Origin: Dehalococcoidia bacterium UBA2158
GTDB lineage: Bacteria; Chloroflexota; Dehalococcoidia; Lucifugimonadales; UBA3495
DNA length: 64,000 nucleotides
Direction of reading: 5' to 3'
Assembly: GCA_002328185.1 (NCBI GenBank)
Contig: DCWQ01000068.1
Span: 1 to 64,000, forward strand
The notes beneath the pieces were generated by a model, which was not told the origin of the DNA, made no database searches, and was given only the letters and a program-made list of their open reading frames with translations. This document shows, in pieces, positions 26,204-34,896 of the stretch; positions within the stretch are counted from its first letter, which is position 1; every line of letters begins with the position of its first letter. A program made the translations under genes and the position numbers.

Positions 26204-27295
26204 ATGACCCAAAAGAAGATGCCGTCCATGCTGCCCCACATCGAGGCGCTGGAGGCCTACGAGGGCGTTGACCCCATGGAGGTCATGGCCGAGCGGGCGG
26301 GGATATCCCCGGACAAGATCATCCGCCTCAACGGCAATGAGAATCCCTACGGCCCCTCGCCCAAGGTGGCCGCGGCGCTAGGCGAATACCCGAACTTCAA
26401 TTATTATCCCGACCCCGACCAGCGTGGCCTGCGCCGGGTGCTGTCGGGCTACCTGAACGTTGAACCGGAAAAAATAATAGCGGGCAACGGCAGCGACGAG
26501 CTGATCGACCTGCTGCTGCGCATGTACGTGGGAGTGGGCGACAATGTGATCGTCCCGACCCCGACCTTCGGCATGTATTCGTTCTCCACGGGCATCTGCG
26601 GTGGCGAGACCATCGCGGTGGAACGGGACGACAAGTTCGAGATTGACTTGGAAGCCATGAAATCGGTCGTCACCGCCAAGAGCAAGATCATCTTTTTGAC
26701 CTCGCCCAACAACCCGACCGGAAACATCGTCCCTGAGGCCCAGACCAGGGCCATGCTGGACACGGGACTGCTGGTGGTGATGGACGAGGCCTACTTCGAG
26801 TTCTGCGGCGATACGGCCATCCCGCTGCTCGCCGAGTACCCCAACCTGGTGGTGCTGCGAACCTTCAGCAAATGGGCGGGACTAGCGGGGTTGCGCATTG
26901 GCGTGGGCGCCATGGACCCGGACCTGGCCGCCACCATGATGGCCATGAAGCCACCCTACAACGTCAACCTGGCCGCTGAGGTGGCGCTGACCACGTCTTT
27001 GGAGGACACGCCGGGCCTGTTGGCGCGGGTGACCCAGATAGTCGACGAACGGGACCGCATGATGGAAAAACTGAAGCAGGTCCCCAACCTGACACCCTGG
27101 CCGTCACGGGCCAACTTCATCCTCTGCGAAGTGCCCGACGGACGGGGGAAAGAGATATTTGAGGGCCTCTGCAGCAGGGGAATCTTCCTGCGCTATTGGC
27201 CCAGTGGACGCCTAAAGAACTTTATCCGGACCAGCATCGGCCTCCCCCATGAGACCGACGCGGTCGTTGAGGCATTTAGAGAGCTGTGCGCCTAA
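26204..27295 (+). CDS. hisC: Histidinol-phosphate aminotransferase
   Basis: HisC is a PLP-dependent fold-type I aminotransferase making histidinol phosphate. The start is the ATG at 26204, with AGGGAGC upstream; the open frame runs back into hisD but that part is not homologous. The 363-residue chain has RLNGNENPYGPSP, SPNNPTGN, VVMDEAYFEF and the PLP lysine in TFSKWAGLAGLRIG. It lies one base after hisD and 12 bases before hisB. Confidence 0.96.
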   Translation: MTQKKMPSMLPHIEALEAYEGVDPMEVMAERAGISPDKIIRLNGNENPYGPSPKVAAALGEYPNFNYYPDPDQRGLRRVLSGYLNVEPEKIIAGNGSDELIDLLLRMYVGVGDNVIVPTPTFGMYSFSTGICGGETIAVERDDKFEIDLEAMKSVVTAKSKIIFLTSPNNPTGNIVPEAQTRAMLDTGLLVVMDEAYFEFCGDTAIPLLAEYPNLVVLRTFSKWAGLAGLRIGVGAMDPDLAATMMAMKPPYNVNLAAEVALTTSLEDTPGLLARVTQIVDERDRMMEKLKQVPNLTPWPSRANFILCEVPDGRGKEIFEGLCSRGIFLRYWPSGRLKNFIRTSIGLPHETDAVVEAFRELCA

Positions 27296-27307
27296 GGGGA
27301 AGATGTG

Positions 27308-27931
27308 ATGCCACCTAGAAGACCGGCTGCTAACAAGGGACGATCGGCGAATATCGAGCGAAAGACAAGCGAGACCGAGATTTCGCTGACGATAGACTTG
27401 GACGGCACCGGCGTTTATGACGTGGACACCGGCAACGGGTTCCTCGATCACATGGTGTCTCAAATATCCAGGCACGGCCTGATAGACATAACGCTCAAAG
27501 CCAAAGGAGACCTCCACACCGGCTGGCATCACTTGGTGGAGGACGTGGCCATCACCCTGGGAAGGGCGTTCAACGAAGCTCTGGGCGACTCCCGGGGTAT
27601 TCGCCGCATGGGTCACGCCATGGTGCCCCTAGATGAAACGCTGGCCATGGTTGCGCTGGACTGCAGCGGCCGCGGTTATGCCGTGATCGAGACTACCCTG
27701 GACGACTCCATGGTGGAAACGTTGCCCGGCGCGTTGGTGAAACACTTCTTCGAGTCGTTCGCCTTGGAGGGGAAGATAAACCTCCACGCCAAGATTATCA
27801 CCGGAGTCAGCCCCCACCACAAGGCCGAAGCCCTCTGCAAAGCCCTGGCCCGTTCCCTCCGCGACGCCTTGGAGCCAGACCCCCGCGCGCCGTCGACCAT
27901 CCCCAGCACTAAGGGGACGCTTAGCGGCTAG
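27308..27931 (+). CDS. hisB: Imidazoleglycerol-phosphate dehydratase
   Basis: HisB dehydrates imidazoleglycerol phosphate using two Mn ions. The 207-residue monofunctional enzyme has RKTSETEI, FLDHMVSQISRHG, HHLVEDVAITLG and SPHHKAEALCKALARSL, with the metal-binding His clusters intact. An in-frame GTG lies one codon upstream; AGGGGAAG precedes both. Its end overlaps the convergent spermidine-synthase-like gene by four bases. No phosphatase domain is fused. Confidence 0.96.
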   Translation: MPPRRPAANKGRSANIERKTSETEISLTIDLDGTGVYDVDTGNGFLDHMVSQISRHGLIDITLKAKGDLHTGWHHLVEDVAITLGRAFNEALGDSRGIRRMGHAMVPLDETLAMVALDCSGRGYAVIETTLDDSMVETLPGALVKHFFESFALEGKINLHAKIITGVSPHHKAEALCKALARSLRDALEPDPRAPSTIPSTKGTLSG

Positions 27932-28605
27932 TTCCGCGTGGCGACCCAGACAAAGTAGTGGCCGCCGCCTTTTTTGCCGCTGCGGGCTCGTGCTTTCACT
28001 ACTTCGACCTTGAAGCCGGTCTTGAGTAGCCTTCGGGTGAACGCTGGGTCGGGGTCGGTGGACCAGATAGAGAGGACGCCTCGGGGCCGTAGGGCGGCGA
28101 AAGATGATTCCAGGCCCTTGGGGCTATAGATCCACTCGTTGCCTTCTTGAGTCATCGCCTGAGGGCCATTGTCGACGTCCAGCATGATGGCGTTGTAACC
28201 GCCCTTGGTAGTCCAGATCATCTGCGCGACATCTTCTACCTGGACCGTGACGCGATCGTCGTCTAGAGGATGGTCGGCCAGGTGGCCAAGGAACTCCCGG
28301 TTCCACTCCAGAACGTCGGGGATTATCTCCGAGACTATGACTTCGGCGTCGGCTTTAAGTTCGTCCAACGCTGCTCTCACGGTGTAGCCCAAGCCCAGGC
28401 CGCCGATCAGGACGCGCACAGCAGGGTGGTTGGTGACCTTCTCGCAGGCGAGTTTGGCCAGGGCGTCTTCCGAGCCATGGACCTGGCTGTTCATCAGCTC
28501 CTGGTTGTCAGCCTTGATCGAGAACTCATTGTCACGCTGATACAACCGAAGCTCAGTCCCGTTTCTGGAAGTTTTGGCGGTTCCAAGTAGCTTCCAGGGG
28601 ATCAT
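27928..28605 (-). CDS. Spermidine synthase-like methyltransferase-fold protein
   Basis: The 225-residue protein has the nucleotide-binding motif VLIGGLGLGYTVRAALDEL and an acidic motif VIVSEIIPDVLEWN, then MLDVDNGPQAM. This is the layout of spermidine synthase-family proteins, which use decarboxylated SAM or SAM in a Rossmann fold. It lacks the usual N-terminal beta-hairpin length, and the active-site DxGDG motif is not obvious, so polyamine synthesis is not assured. It converges on hisB with a four-base overlap. Confidence 0.75.
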   Translation of the reverse strand: MIPWKLLGTAKTSRNGTELRLYQRDNEFSIKADNQELMNSQVHGSEDALAKLACEKVTNHPAVRVLIGGLGLGYTVRAALDELKADAEVIVSEIIPDVLEWNREFLGHLADHPLDDDRVTVQVEDVAQMIWTTKGGYNAIMLDVDNGPQAMTQEGNEWIYSPKGLESSFAALRPRGVLSIWSTDPDPAFTRRLLKTGFKVEVVKARARSGKKGGGHYFVWVATRN

Positions 28606-28678
28606 GTGTGGTTTTTTGGCATGGTTTTTGGTTGCAGGGTGGTGTTTTGTTTGTGGAGAGCGGAGGCCCCCATTCTTA

Positions 28679-28702
28679 CCTTCCCCCGCTCACGGGGGAA
28701 GG
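28679..28702. repeat. Intergenic C-run/G-run palindrome, copy 3
   Basis: CCTTCCCCCG and CGGGGGAAGG form a perfect 10-bp inverted repeat around a four-base loop, between two genes on the minus strand. It may act as a terminator or RNA-processing hairpin. Confidence 0.65.
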
Positions 28703-28728
28703 GGGTTTGCCCCTATGGCGCCGATACG

Positions 28729-29502
28729 CTAGGCTGGTCGGCCTTTTCTGGCTATGAACTCGGGGAATGCGTCTTCTACTCCGAAACCTTTGACAACGTT
28801 GGTGAAGTCTTTTTCGTTCTGCCACATGCCTTCCAAGTTGGCGGTCATGTCCTTAAGCAGAATCTCTTTGACGCCGATCACCGAACCTCGGTGGTTCTTG
28901 GCGATCAGGGTGGCCATCTCCATGGTCTTAGCACGGAGCTCACTGGCAGGGACCAGGTGATTCAGCAGGCCTATCTGGAAGGCCTCTTCGGCCTCGACCA
29001 CGCGGGCGGTGAACAGCAGTTCCTTGGCCTTGGGCCAGCCCACCTGGTTGGTCAGGGTCCAGGTGCAGTTGATGCGGCCGTAGGCCACTGCCAGGAACCG
29101 GAACTTGGTGTTCTCGCAGCCGACCCGGATATCGAGACACGATGCCAGCACCGCGCCTCCGCCGTAGGCCAGCCCGTTTATCATGCCGATGACCGGCTTG
29201 GGCGAGGCTGAAAGCTCGTACATCCAACGGGAGTGTTCACCTTGGCGGGCGTCTCGTTCCTCTTCGGTGCGGTTGCGGGCGTCTTCCCGCTGCTCGTGGA
29301 TGTCGCCACCGGCGGAGAAAGCCTTGTTGCCGGTACCGGTGATGACTATGCAGCCGATATCATCGTCGGCGTTGGCCTCCACCACCGCGTCGCGGAGCTC
29401 GGTGTTCACAACGTGGTTCATGGCGTTCAACACCTCAGGCCGATTCATGGTGATGACTGCCACGCCTTCTTCGTTTTCCACCTGGATCGTTTCGTAAGTC
29501 AT
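28729..29502 (-). CDS. Enoyl-CoA hydratase/isomerase family protein
   Basis: The 257-residue crotonase-fold enzyme begins MTYETIQVENEEGVAVIT. It has NRPEVLNAMN, the oxyanion-hole segment AFSAGGDIHE and MINGLAYGGGAVLASCLDIR. Crotonases hydrate or isomerise acyl-CoA double bonds; the acyl substrate cannot be told. In the second motif the position usually occupied by a catalytic Glu in hydratases (GGGxE) is Val, which may indicate another crotonase reaction. It is a lone minus-strand gene between palindromes. Confidence 0.87.
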   Translation of the reverse strand: MTYETIQVENEEGVAVITMNRPEVLNAMNHVVNTELRDAVVEANADDDIGCIVITGTGNKAFSAGGDIHEQREDARNRTEEERDARQGEHSRWMYELSASPKPVIGMINGLAYGGGAVLASCLDIRVGCENTKFRFLAVAYGRINCTWTLTNQVGWPKAKELLFTARVVEAEEAFQIGLLNHLVPASELRAKTMEMATLIAKNHRGSVIGVKEILLKDMTANLEGMWQNEKDFTNVVKGFGVEDAFPEFIARKGRPA

Positions 29503-29517
29503 TTGCCCTCGTCCTAA

Positions 29518-29539
29518 CCTTCCCCAGAGCAGGGGAAGG
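29518..29539. repeat. Intergenic C-run/G-run palindrome, copy 4
   Basis: CCTTCCCC and GGGGAAGG form a perfect 8-bp inverted repeat around AGAGCA, just upstream of the crotonase gene start. Confidence 0.6.
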
Positions 29540-29695
29540 GATTTATAAAAATTCTAGTTGCCTCCCGATTCTACGGTTAGGCCAACGGTCAGTCAATTTA
29601 GGCTGACCGGGTCTCCGCTTATGATAAACTCCCATCGACTCTCAGGCGTGACCTGAAAACCGACTTTATTCCCGCATACCCCGGAGGTAATTGCA

Positions 29696-31387
29696 TTGGC
29701 TCAGAAGATGAAGGCCGGCGATGCCGTTATTGAAATGCTACGGCAGGAAGGGGTCTCTCACATGTTCGGCATCGTGGGTTCGTCCTTCCTGGACATTCTG
29801 GACCCGCTTTACGACAGAGATGACATCAGATTCATCGGCGTAAGACACGAGCAGGGCGCTGCTTTGATGGCCGACGGCTACAGCCGCATCTCCGGCAAAC
29901 CCAGCGTTTGTCTAGTGACCAACGGGCCCGGAGTCCTGAACCTGACCTATGGTATCGGCTCGGCCTACGTGGCCCACTCACCGGTGGTCGTGCTGGCGCC
30001 TTCAGCCTCCCGCAGCCACCAGAACCGCGACTCCACCCAGGAGTTCGATCAGGTCGCCCTCTTCAAGCCGATCACCAAGGCTGCCTTCGCCATCAACAAG
30101 ATCGAGGTGTTGCCAGAAGCCCTGCGCCACGCCTTCCGCGTCGCCACCTCGGGCAAGATGGGCCCGGTGATGATCGATATACCCCGTGACCTGTTGCCTG
30201 GCGCGGAGATTGAGCTAGACCTGCTGGCGCCCAACGCCTACCGGCCCGGCCAGACCCGCTCCCGGGGAGACCAGGGCCTCATCGACAAAGCCGCCGCGGT
30301 GCTGTCAGCCGCCCAACGCCCGGTCATCCTGGCCGGCGGTGGAGTTCAGTGGAGCAACGCCGGCGACGAGGTCTGCCACATGGCAGAGCTGACTGGCGCC
30401 GCCATCGTCACCTCATACGGGCGGGCCGACGCCGTGCCCAACGACCATCCCAACTACCTGGGCCATCTAGGCCGCCTAGGGTCGCTCGAAGGCAGCGAAG
30501 CGGTGCGCCAAGCCGACACAATCCTGGCCGTGGGCACTCGACTCAGCCAGTCGACAACTTTTTACGACAACCGGTTCATCCCCGAGGACGCCAAGATCAT
30601 CCAGATCGAGATCGACCCTCAGGAGATTGGACGCAACTACCCGGTGACTGTGGGTATCGAAGGTGACGCCAAAGGGGTGATGGAGGGTCTCTTAGAGAAG
30701 GTGCGAGAGCGCGAGCCCCGGCCCAACCAACAATGGGTCTCTGAGATTGGCGATTGGAACCACCGCCGGGCATCCCGGCTGCAGGACGAGGAGAAACTCT
30801 CCGGCCTGCCGATCAAGCCGCAGCGGGCCTACGCGGAACTCAGGAAGGTCATGCCCCGCAACGCCATCTTGGCGCTGGACGCCGGGCTGGCCCCCAACTA
30901 CGGGCAGGACCGGCTGAACTACTATGAGCCACGGAGCCTGATAACCTCGCTGGACCTGGGTGGACTGGGATTCAGCTTCCCAGCGGCCATCGGCGCTAAG
31001 TTCGCTGCCCCCGACCGCCCGGTGATCAACTTCAACGGCGACGGAGGTTTTCTGTTCAACGCCCAGGAGTTCTCCACGGCGGTGCATTACAACCTGCCGC
31101 TGGTCACCGTCATCATGAACAACGGCATCTGGGGCTCGGAGAAGGCCTACCAGCGTTACGCCTTCGATGAGCGTTACGTGGGCGCCGACGTAACCAACCC
31201 CCGCTTCGACAAATACGCGGAGATCTTCGGTGGCGCCGGGTTCTACGTGGAGCGGCCAGAGGACATCGGGAACGCGCTTCAGGAAGCCCTGAACTGCGGC
31301 AAACCCAGCATCATCGAGATTCCCACCGACCCTGACGAGATGCCCCGCCCGGCGCGGTTGGCTGAAGTCCAAGCACCCCAAGGGTAA
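29696..31387 (+). CDS. Thiamine pyrophosphate-dependent enzyme, acetolactate synthase-like
   Basis: The 563-residue protein has the three domains of the acetolactate synthase family. The N-terminal domain has GIVGSSFLDIL and the catalytic Glu in VRHEQGAALMADGYSR. The middle domain has VILAGGGVQWSNAG. The C-terminal domain has the TPP motif from NGDGGFLFNAQEFS to IMNNGIWG. The start is TTG, eight bases after GGAGGT. No small regulatory subunit or ilvC follows, so a biosynthetic role is unlikely. Sulfoacetaldehyde acetyltransferase, benzoylformate decarboxylase and oxalyl-CoA decarboxylase are alternatives in the same fold. Confidence 0.85.
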   Translation: MAQKMKAGDAVIEMLRQEGVSHMFGIVGSSFLDILDPLYDRDDIRFIGVRHEQGAALMADGYSRISGKPSVCLVTNGPGVLNLTYGIGSAYVAHSPVVVLAPSASRSHQNRDSTQEFDQVALFKPITKAAFAINKIEVLPEALRHAFRVATSGKMGPVMIDIPRDLLPGAEIELDLLAPNAYRPGQTRSRGDQGLIDKAAAVLSAAQRPVILAGGGVQWSNAGDEVCHMAELTGAAIVTSYGRADAVPNDHPNYLGHLGRLGSLEGSEAVRQADTILAVGTRLSQSTTFYDNRFIPEDAKIIQIEIDPQEIGRNYPVTVGIEGDAKGVMEGLLEKVREREPRPNQQWVSEIGDWNHRRASRLQDEEKLSGLPIKPQRAYAELRKVMPRNAILALDAGLAPNYGQDRLNYYEPRSLITSLDLGGLGFSFPAAIGAKFAAPDRPVINFNGDGGFLFNAQEFSTAVHYNLPLVTVIMNNGIWGSEKAYQRYAFDERYVGADVTNPRFDKYAEIFGGAGFYVERPEDIGNALQEALNCGKPSIIEIPTDPDEMPRPARLAEVQAPQG

Positions 31388-31421
31388 AACCGGCGGCCTG
31401 TCCGCTACGTGAGACAGAAAA

Positions 31422-31793
31422 ATGGAACAAGTTATTCTGCCCGACGCCATAAGCCTGGAAGACGATGCCGTGGCAATTCTGTGGGAGGACGCCCATCGCA
31501 GCCCTTTTCCCCACCGGTACCTGCGGTTGGCCTGTCCCTGCGCCAATTGCGTGGACGAGATGAGCGGCAAGCGCACCCTCGATCCAGATACCGTGCCCCG
31601 GGAAGTGAAGGCCCTGGACCAGATGGCGGTTGGCAACTACGGGGTGCAGTTCTTGTGGAGCGACGCCCATTACACCGGCATCTACACCTATAAGGTGTTG
31701 CGCGCAGCCTGCCCCTGCATCATCTGCAGGGAGGCTAGGGCTTCGGCCAAGAATTCCAATGGCGGCTCGGGCAGTGAGTCCGGGGGCAGTTAG
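31422..31793 (+). CDS. DUF971 (gamma-butyrobetaine hydroxylase N-terminal-like) protein
   Basis: The 123-residue protein has the DUF971 pattern: LEDDAVAILWEDAHRSPFP, RLACPCANCVDEMSGKR, and NYGVQFLWSDAHYTGIYTY, ending with CPCIICRE. The conserved Cys may bind metal. It is related to the N-terminal domain of gamma-butyrobetaine hydroxylase. The last 15 residues are Gly/Ser-rich and probably disordered. It overlaps the convergent FmdB-like gene by four bases. Confidence 0.85.
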   Translation: MEQVILPDAISLEDDAVAILWEDAHRSPFPHRYLRLACPCANCVDEMSGKRTLDPDTVPREVKALDQMAVGNYGVQFLWSDAHYTGIYTYKVLRAACPCIICREARASAKNSNGGSGSESGGS

Positions 31794-32020
31794 CGGGAGT
31801 CTTTGGCGGGCCGTTGGTCTCTGTTGCGCAATGGCTTCTCCAGAGACGCTTTGAACTTGGGGGACGTGAAGGTATTGGATTTGAAGGCGAAATTGGATAG
31901 CTGCCGTTCGGCCGGCTTGCCGCATTTCTCGCAGTTGGCCGGATCACCAGACTGCGAAACCGATCGCATCACCTCAAAATCGAGGCCGCAGCCACCGCAG
32001 TAATATTCATAAATGGGCAT
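31790..32020 (-). CDS. FmdB-family zinc ribbon protein
   Basis: This small 76-residue protein begins MPIYEYYCGGCGLDFEV and has the second pair CEKCGKPAERQLS, together a four-Cys zinc ribbon of the FmdB family. The start is the ATG at 32018-32020, preceded by GGAGGTTTCC; the open frame runs further upstream but with no coding similarity. The C-terminal tail is basic. Regulatory function has been proposed for FmdB proteins, but the role here is unknown. Confidence 0.85.
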   Translation of the reverse strand: MPIYEYYCGGCGLDFEVMRSVSQSGDPANCEKCGKPAERQLSNFAFKSNTFTSPKFKASLEKPLRNRDQRPAKDSR

Positions 32021-32123
32021 GGAAACCTCCTGACTCTTTGTCCATTTTAGACCCCACGGCAACGGGATGCACAGTTGCAAGAAACAAGAAATACCTGCCT
32101 TAACCAAGGCCTGCCACAAAACT

Positions 32124-32205
32124 ATCATTCTGAGGAGCGCCGAAGGCCGACAAAGAATCTGCCAATCATCACCTTGGCAGACCCTTCGCTTCACTCAAGG
32201 TGACA
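32124..32205. repeat. Dispersed TGTCA...TGACA element, copy 2
   Basis: It contains ATCATTCTGAGGAGCGCCG, GGCCGACAAAGAATCTG and ACCCTTCGCTTCACTCAAGG before TGACA. It lies in the 32021-32461 gap. That gap also holds a degenerate C-run/G-run palindrome near 32285-32310 and a TCTCCC/GGGAGA hairpin near 32408-32427, but no credible gene. Confidence 0.7.
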
Positions 32206-32461
32206 TGTTAGGAGCACCGTTCAATCTGGATACTAGGTATAATCGGTATTTCAGAGAAACCCGGCAAGCGGGATAACAAAAAGTCCCTTCCCCCTCGCAA
32301 GTGGAAGAATAGGTCCGACGAAGTCGGGACCCTAGACGCAGTTGGATATGGAGGCACTTCCAAGTTGAAGTCTGACTCCATCGAAGAGGGAACGCCCTCA
32401 CCCTAGCCGTCTCCCATGCCTGGGAGAGGGAACTGCATACTAAAACGAACATGGAGAGATC

Positions 32462-33577
32462 ATGGCTGAAACAACCGAGGTTGCAATCATTGGCGGCGGG
32501 GCGGCGGGCTGTGCCGTGGCCTACTACCTGGCCAAGTCCAGGGTGAGGTCAACCATCATCGAGCGCGAAGGCGTGGGCAACCAGGCCTCCGGCAACGCCG
32601 CCGGTGGGCTGAACCCGCTGACGGGCATTGGCATTCCCGGCCCCCTGGCCGCCTTTGGCTGGGAGTGTTTCCAACTCCATGCCGAGCTTTACCAAGGCCT
32701 GAAGGACGAGTCCGGTATCGATTATCAACACCGCACCGTGGGCAAGATTGACCTGGCTTTGGAAGAGTCGGACATCGACGGCCTGAAAGAGACTGCGCTT
32801 CGAATGGACGCAGTCGAAGGGTTCGAAGCCCATTGGATGGAACCCGATGAAGTCGCCAAGCTTGAGCCTAGAATCTCAACCAGCATCCTGGGCGGTATGT
32901 ATGACCACGGCAACACCGCCGCCGACAGCCACAAGTTGACCAACGCGTTCGCGACGGCAGCGGGCACAACCATCCGCGAGGGCAATGTCCAGGGACTGGA
33001 AGGCAACGGCGGCAAGATAGACCGCGTGATCTTAGACGACGGCGAGATATCCTGCGGGCAAGTGGTTATGGCCATGGGGCCATGGTCACGGCGGGCCGAG
33101 TCCTGGTTGGACATCTACATCCCGGTGGACCCGCTCAAGGGCGAGATTCTGCGGCTGGAACTGGAAGGGGACCGCATCCAATACGACATCAGCGGCGGCG
33201 GAGCATCCATCTACCCCAAGCTGGACGGCCTCAACTGGTGCGGCACAACGGAAGACTGGAATGGCTTCGACCGCGAGAACTCTCAGGAAGTCGCCAAACA
33301 GATCCGCAAACGGCTGGCCCGCATCTTCCCCGCTCTAGGTGACGCCAAACTGGCGAAGCATACCACCTGCCTGCGTCCGGTCACACCCGATTGGCTGCCA
33401 GTCTTGGGGCAGGCGCCCGGCTGGGAAAACGTCTACCTGGCCACCGGCGCTGGCAAGAAGGGTATCCTGCTGGCCCCCGGCATCGGGAAGTCGGTCGCCG
33501 ACCTGATGACCACCGGCGAGACCACCTTGTCCGTGCAAGGCTATTTCCCGGAGCGATTCGCCACCAATCTGGCCTAA
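32462..33577 (+). CDS. FAD-dependent amine/D-amino acid oxidase family oxidoreductase
   Basis: The 371-residue flavoprotein has the N-terminal dinucleotide motif IIGGGAAGCAVAYYLA and the DAO-family C-terminal segment ATGAGKKGILLAPGIG. This family oxidises C-N bonds of amino acids and amines, for example glycine oxidase ThiO. No thi genes adjoin it here, although a TenA gene is found at 57328. GGAGAG lies before the ATG. The next gene, a cyclophilin-like protein, starts eight bases after its stop. Confidence 0.87.
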   Translation: MAETTEVAIIGGGAAGCAVAYYLAKSRVRSTIIEREGVGNQASGNAAGGLNPLTGIGIPGPLAAFGWECFQLHAELYQGLKDESGIDYQHRTVGKIDLALEESDIDGLKETALRMDAVEGFEAHWMEPDEVAKLEPRISTSILGGMYDHGNTAADSHKLTNAFATAAGTTIREGNVQGLEGNGGKIDRVILDDGEISCGQVVMAMGPWSRRAESWLDIYIPVDPLKGEILRLELEGDRIQYDISGGGASIYPKLDGLNWCGTTEDWNGFDRENSQEVAKQIRKRLARIFPALGDAKLAKHTTCLRPVTPDWLPVLGQAPGWENVYLATGAGKKGILLAPGIGKSVADLMTTGETTLSVQGYFPERFATNLA

Positions 33578-33585
33578 ATGATCAG

Positions 33586-33957
33586 ATGCCTAAGAATATA
33601 CGCATAACAACAGGCAGCGTGGTGGTTGATGCTGAGCTGAACGACACTCAAACTGCCGGCGCCGTTTGGGACGCCCTGCCTATACAGGGGAACGGCAGCA
33701 CGTGGGGCGAGGAGATCTACTTCCGCATCCCCGTCAACGCCGAATTGGAGAACGGGCAAGAAGTGGTGGACCTCGGCGACCTGGGCTATTGGCCGCCCGG
33801 ATAGGCCTTCTGTCTCTTCTTGGGCCTCACCCCGGCCAGACGGGGCGACGAGATCAGGCCCGCTAGCGAAGTCACGGTCATCGGCAAGATGACGGGCGAC
33901 ATCGAGGTATTGAAAGGGGTTTCTTCAGGCAGCCCGGTTGTGATCCGAGCGGTCTAA
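33586..33957 (+). pseudogene. Cyclophilin-like fold protein interrupted by an in-frame TAG
   Basis: From the ATG at 33586 the frame reads MPKNIRITTGSVVVDAEL, then EEIYFRIPV and DLGDLGYWPPG, and meets TAG at 33802-33804. The same frame then continues AFCLFFGLTPARRGDEIRPA and TVIGKMTGD to a TAA at 33955-33957. The two halves join without a shift to give about 123 residues of the TM1367-type cyclophilin-like family, in which the YWPPG and FFGPTP segments are contiguous. The gene therefore has one amber codon in its conserved core. Read-through, a mutation or a base error could explain it. The end overlaps the convergent gene by four bases. Confidence 0.75.
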
Positions 33958-34784
33958 CTCCCGAAGTGCGTCGTTAGGCTGGTGTCGCCAGATACGGCGA
34001 TCAGGCCGTCGGCCATGGCCTGATCGAGGTTGTAACGCCCGTAGACCAGCAGGACGAATGTCTGAGTGTCACAGCCGAAGATGGTGTCGGGGCGCTTGTC
34101 GCTGGCGGACTCCATATACGCCTTCTCACCTCCACCGGCAACGATGTCATAGCTGCCTGGAACCGTGCCGGTCAGTTCAAACCTGAGCCGGGCGGTCTTG
34201 GGCATGCTCACTCCTGGGTCGAATAACCGCCCCACCACAAACACCGGAAACATCTCTATTATCGACGGCAGGCTCTCTGCAGACATCACCGGGGCCGCCT
34301 CCAGCCTGGATCGGATATCCCACTCGTGGACGATCAACTCAGTAAGACGCAGGTTCAAATAGGTCTCCACCGAGATGGTGCCAGCGGCGTGGTAGCAAAG
34401 TTTGTCTCGGTCCGCATCCGTCGCTTGGGCGAACACATCATCGAACCTGACCCGGCTGTCGTTGTACGCGGCCAGCACTTCTCCGCCCAAACTGGTCCTA
34501 AAATCGATGGCCACTTGGGCGTTGGCCCGCAACCGGGCCGCCATATCGCCCTCACCGGCGGGAGGCATTCCTTCAGGAGCCGAGCCGTCTCCACCGATTC
34601 CCCGGATGATGTTGGGCCCGAACCGATCAACCGCCCCGGTCAGGTGTGCCACCACGTCCTGGACTTCCCAGGCGTCACAGGCGCTCTCGGTCGCCCAGGC
34701 CTCGGGTTTCAGGGTTTTTAGGTAAACCCCGATTCGCGCCGATTCATCTTTGACCAACTGGGCCTTAGCCAATACCGAACCCAT
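33954..34784 (-). CDS. Maleylpyruvate isomerase/DinB-like metal-binding family protein
   Basis: The 276-residue protein has an N-terminal four-helix domain with WEVQDVVAHLTGAVDRFG, and the second metal-ligand segment LTELIVHEWDIR. This is the pattern of the mycothiol-dependent maleylpyruvate isomerase family. The C-terminal 90 residues resemble the small sterol-carrier-like domain often attached to it. The family handles various thiol-dependent or unknown reactions, and no mycothiol genes are visible here, so function is open. Confidence 0.75.
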   Translation of the reverse strand: MGSVLAKAQLVKDESARIGVYLKTLKPEAWATESACDAWEVQDVVAHLTGAVDRFGPNIIRGIGGDGSAPEGMPPAGEGDMAARLRANAQVAIDFRTSLGGEVLAAYNDSRVRFDDVFAQATDADRDKLCYHAAGTISVETYLNLRLTELIVHEWDIRSRLEAAPVMSAESLPSIIEMFPVFVVGRLFDPGVSMPKTARLRFELTGTVPGSYDIVAGGGEKAYMESASDKRPDTIFGCDTQTFVLLVYGRYNLDQAMADGLIAVSGDTSLTTHFGS

Positions 34785-34896
34785 ATGCTTGTCTCCTGCT
34801 GGGTTGCTTCCCGTTACTCTGTAATCCTCTTTACGTTGGCGGTATTATAGTGGCCTTCCAGCATTATTCAATCCGGAACGGCGTAGGAGGCGCGAA

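Noticed and set aside
29696..31387. Oxalyl-CoA decarboxylase paired with the CaiB-type protein as a second oxalate route
   Set aside because: The TPP enzyme is closer in pattern to general acetolactate-synthase relatives, and the two genes are 5 kb apart with unrelated genes between.
32195..32452. An 85-residue minus-strand frame in the gap
   Set aside because: It crosses repeat elements, lacks a clear ribosome binding site and has no recognisable family.
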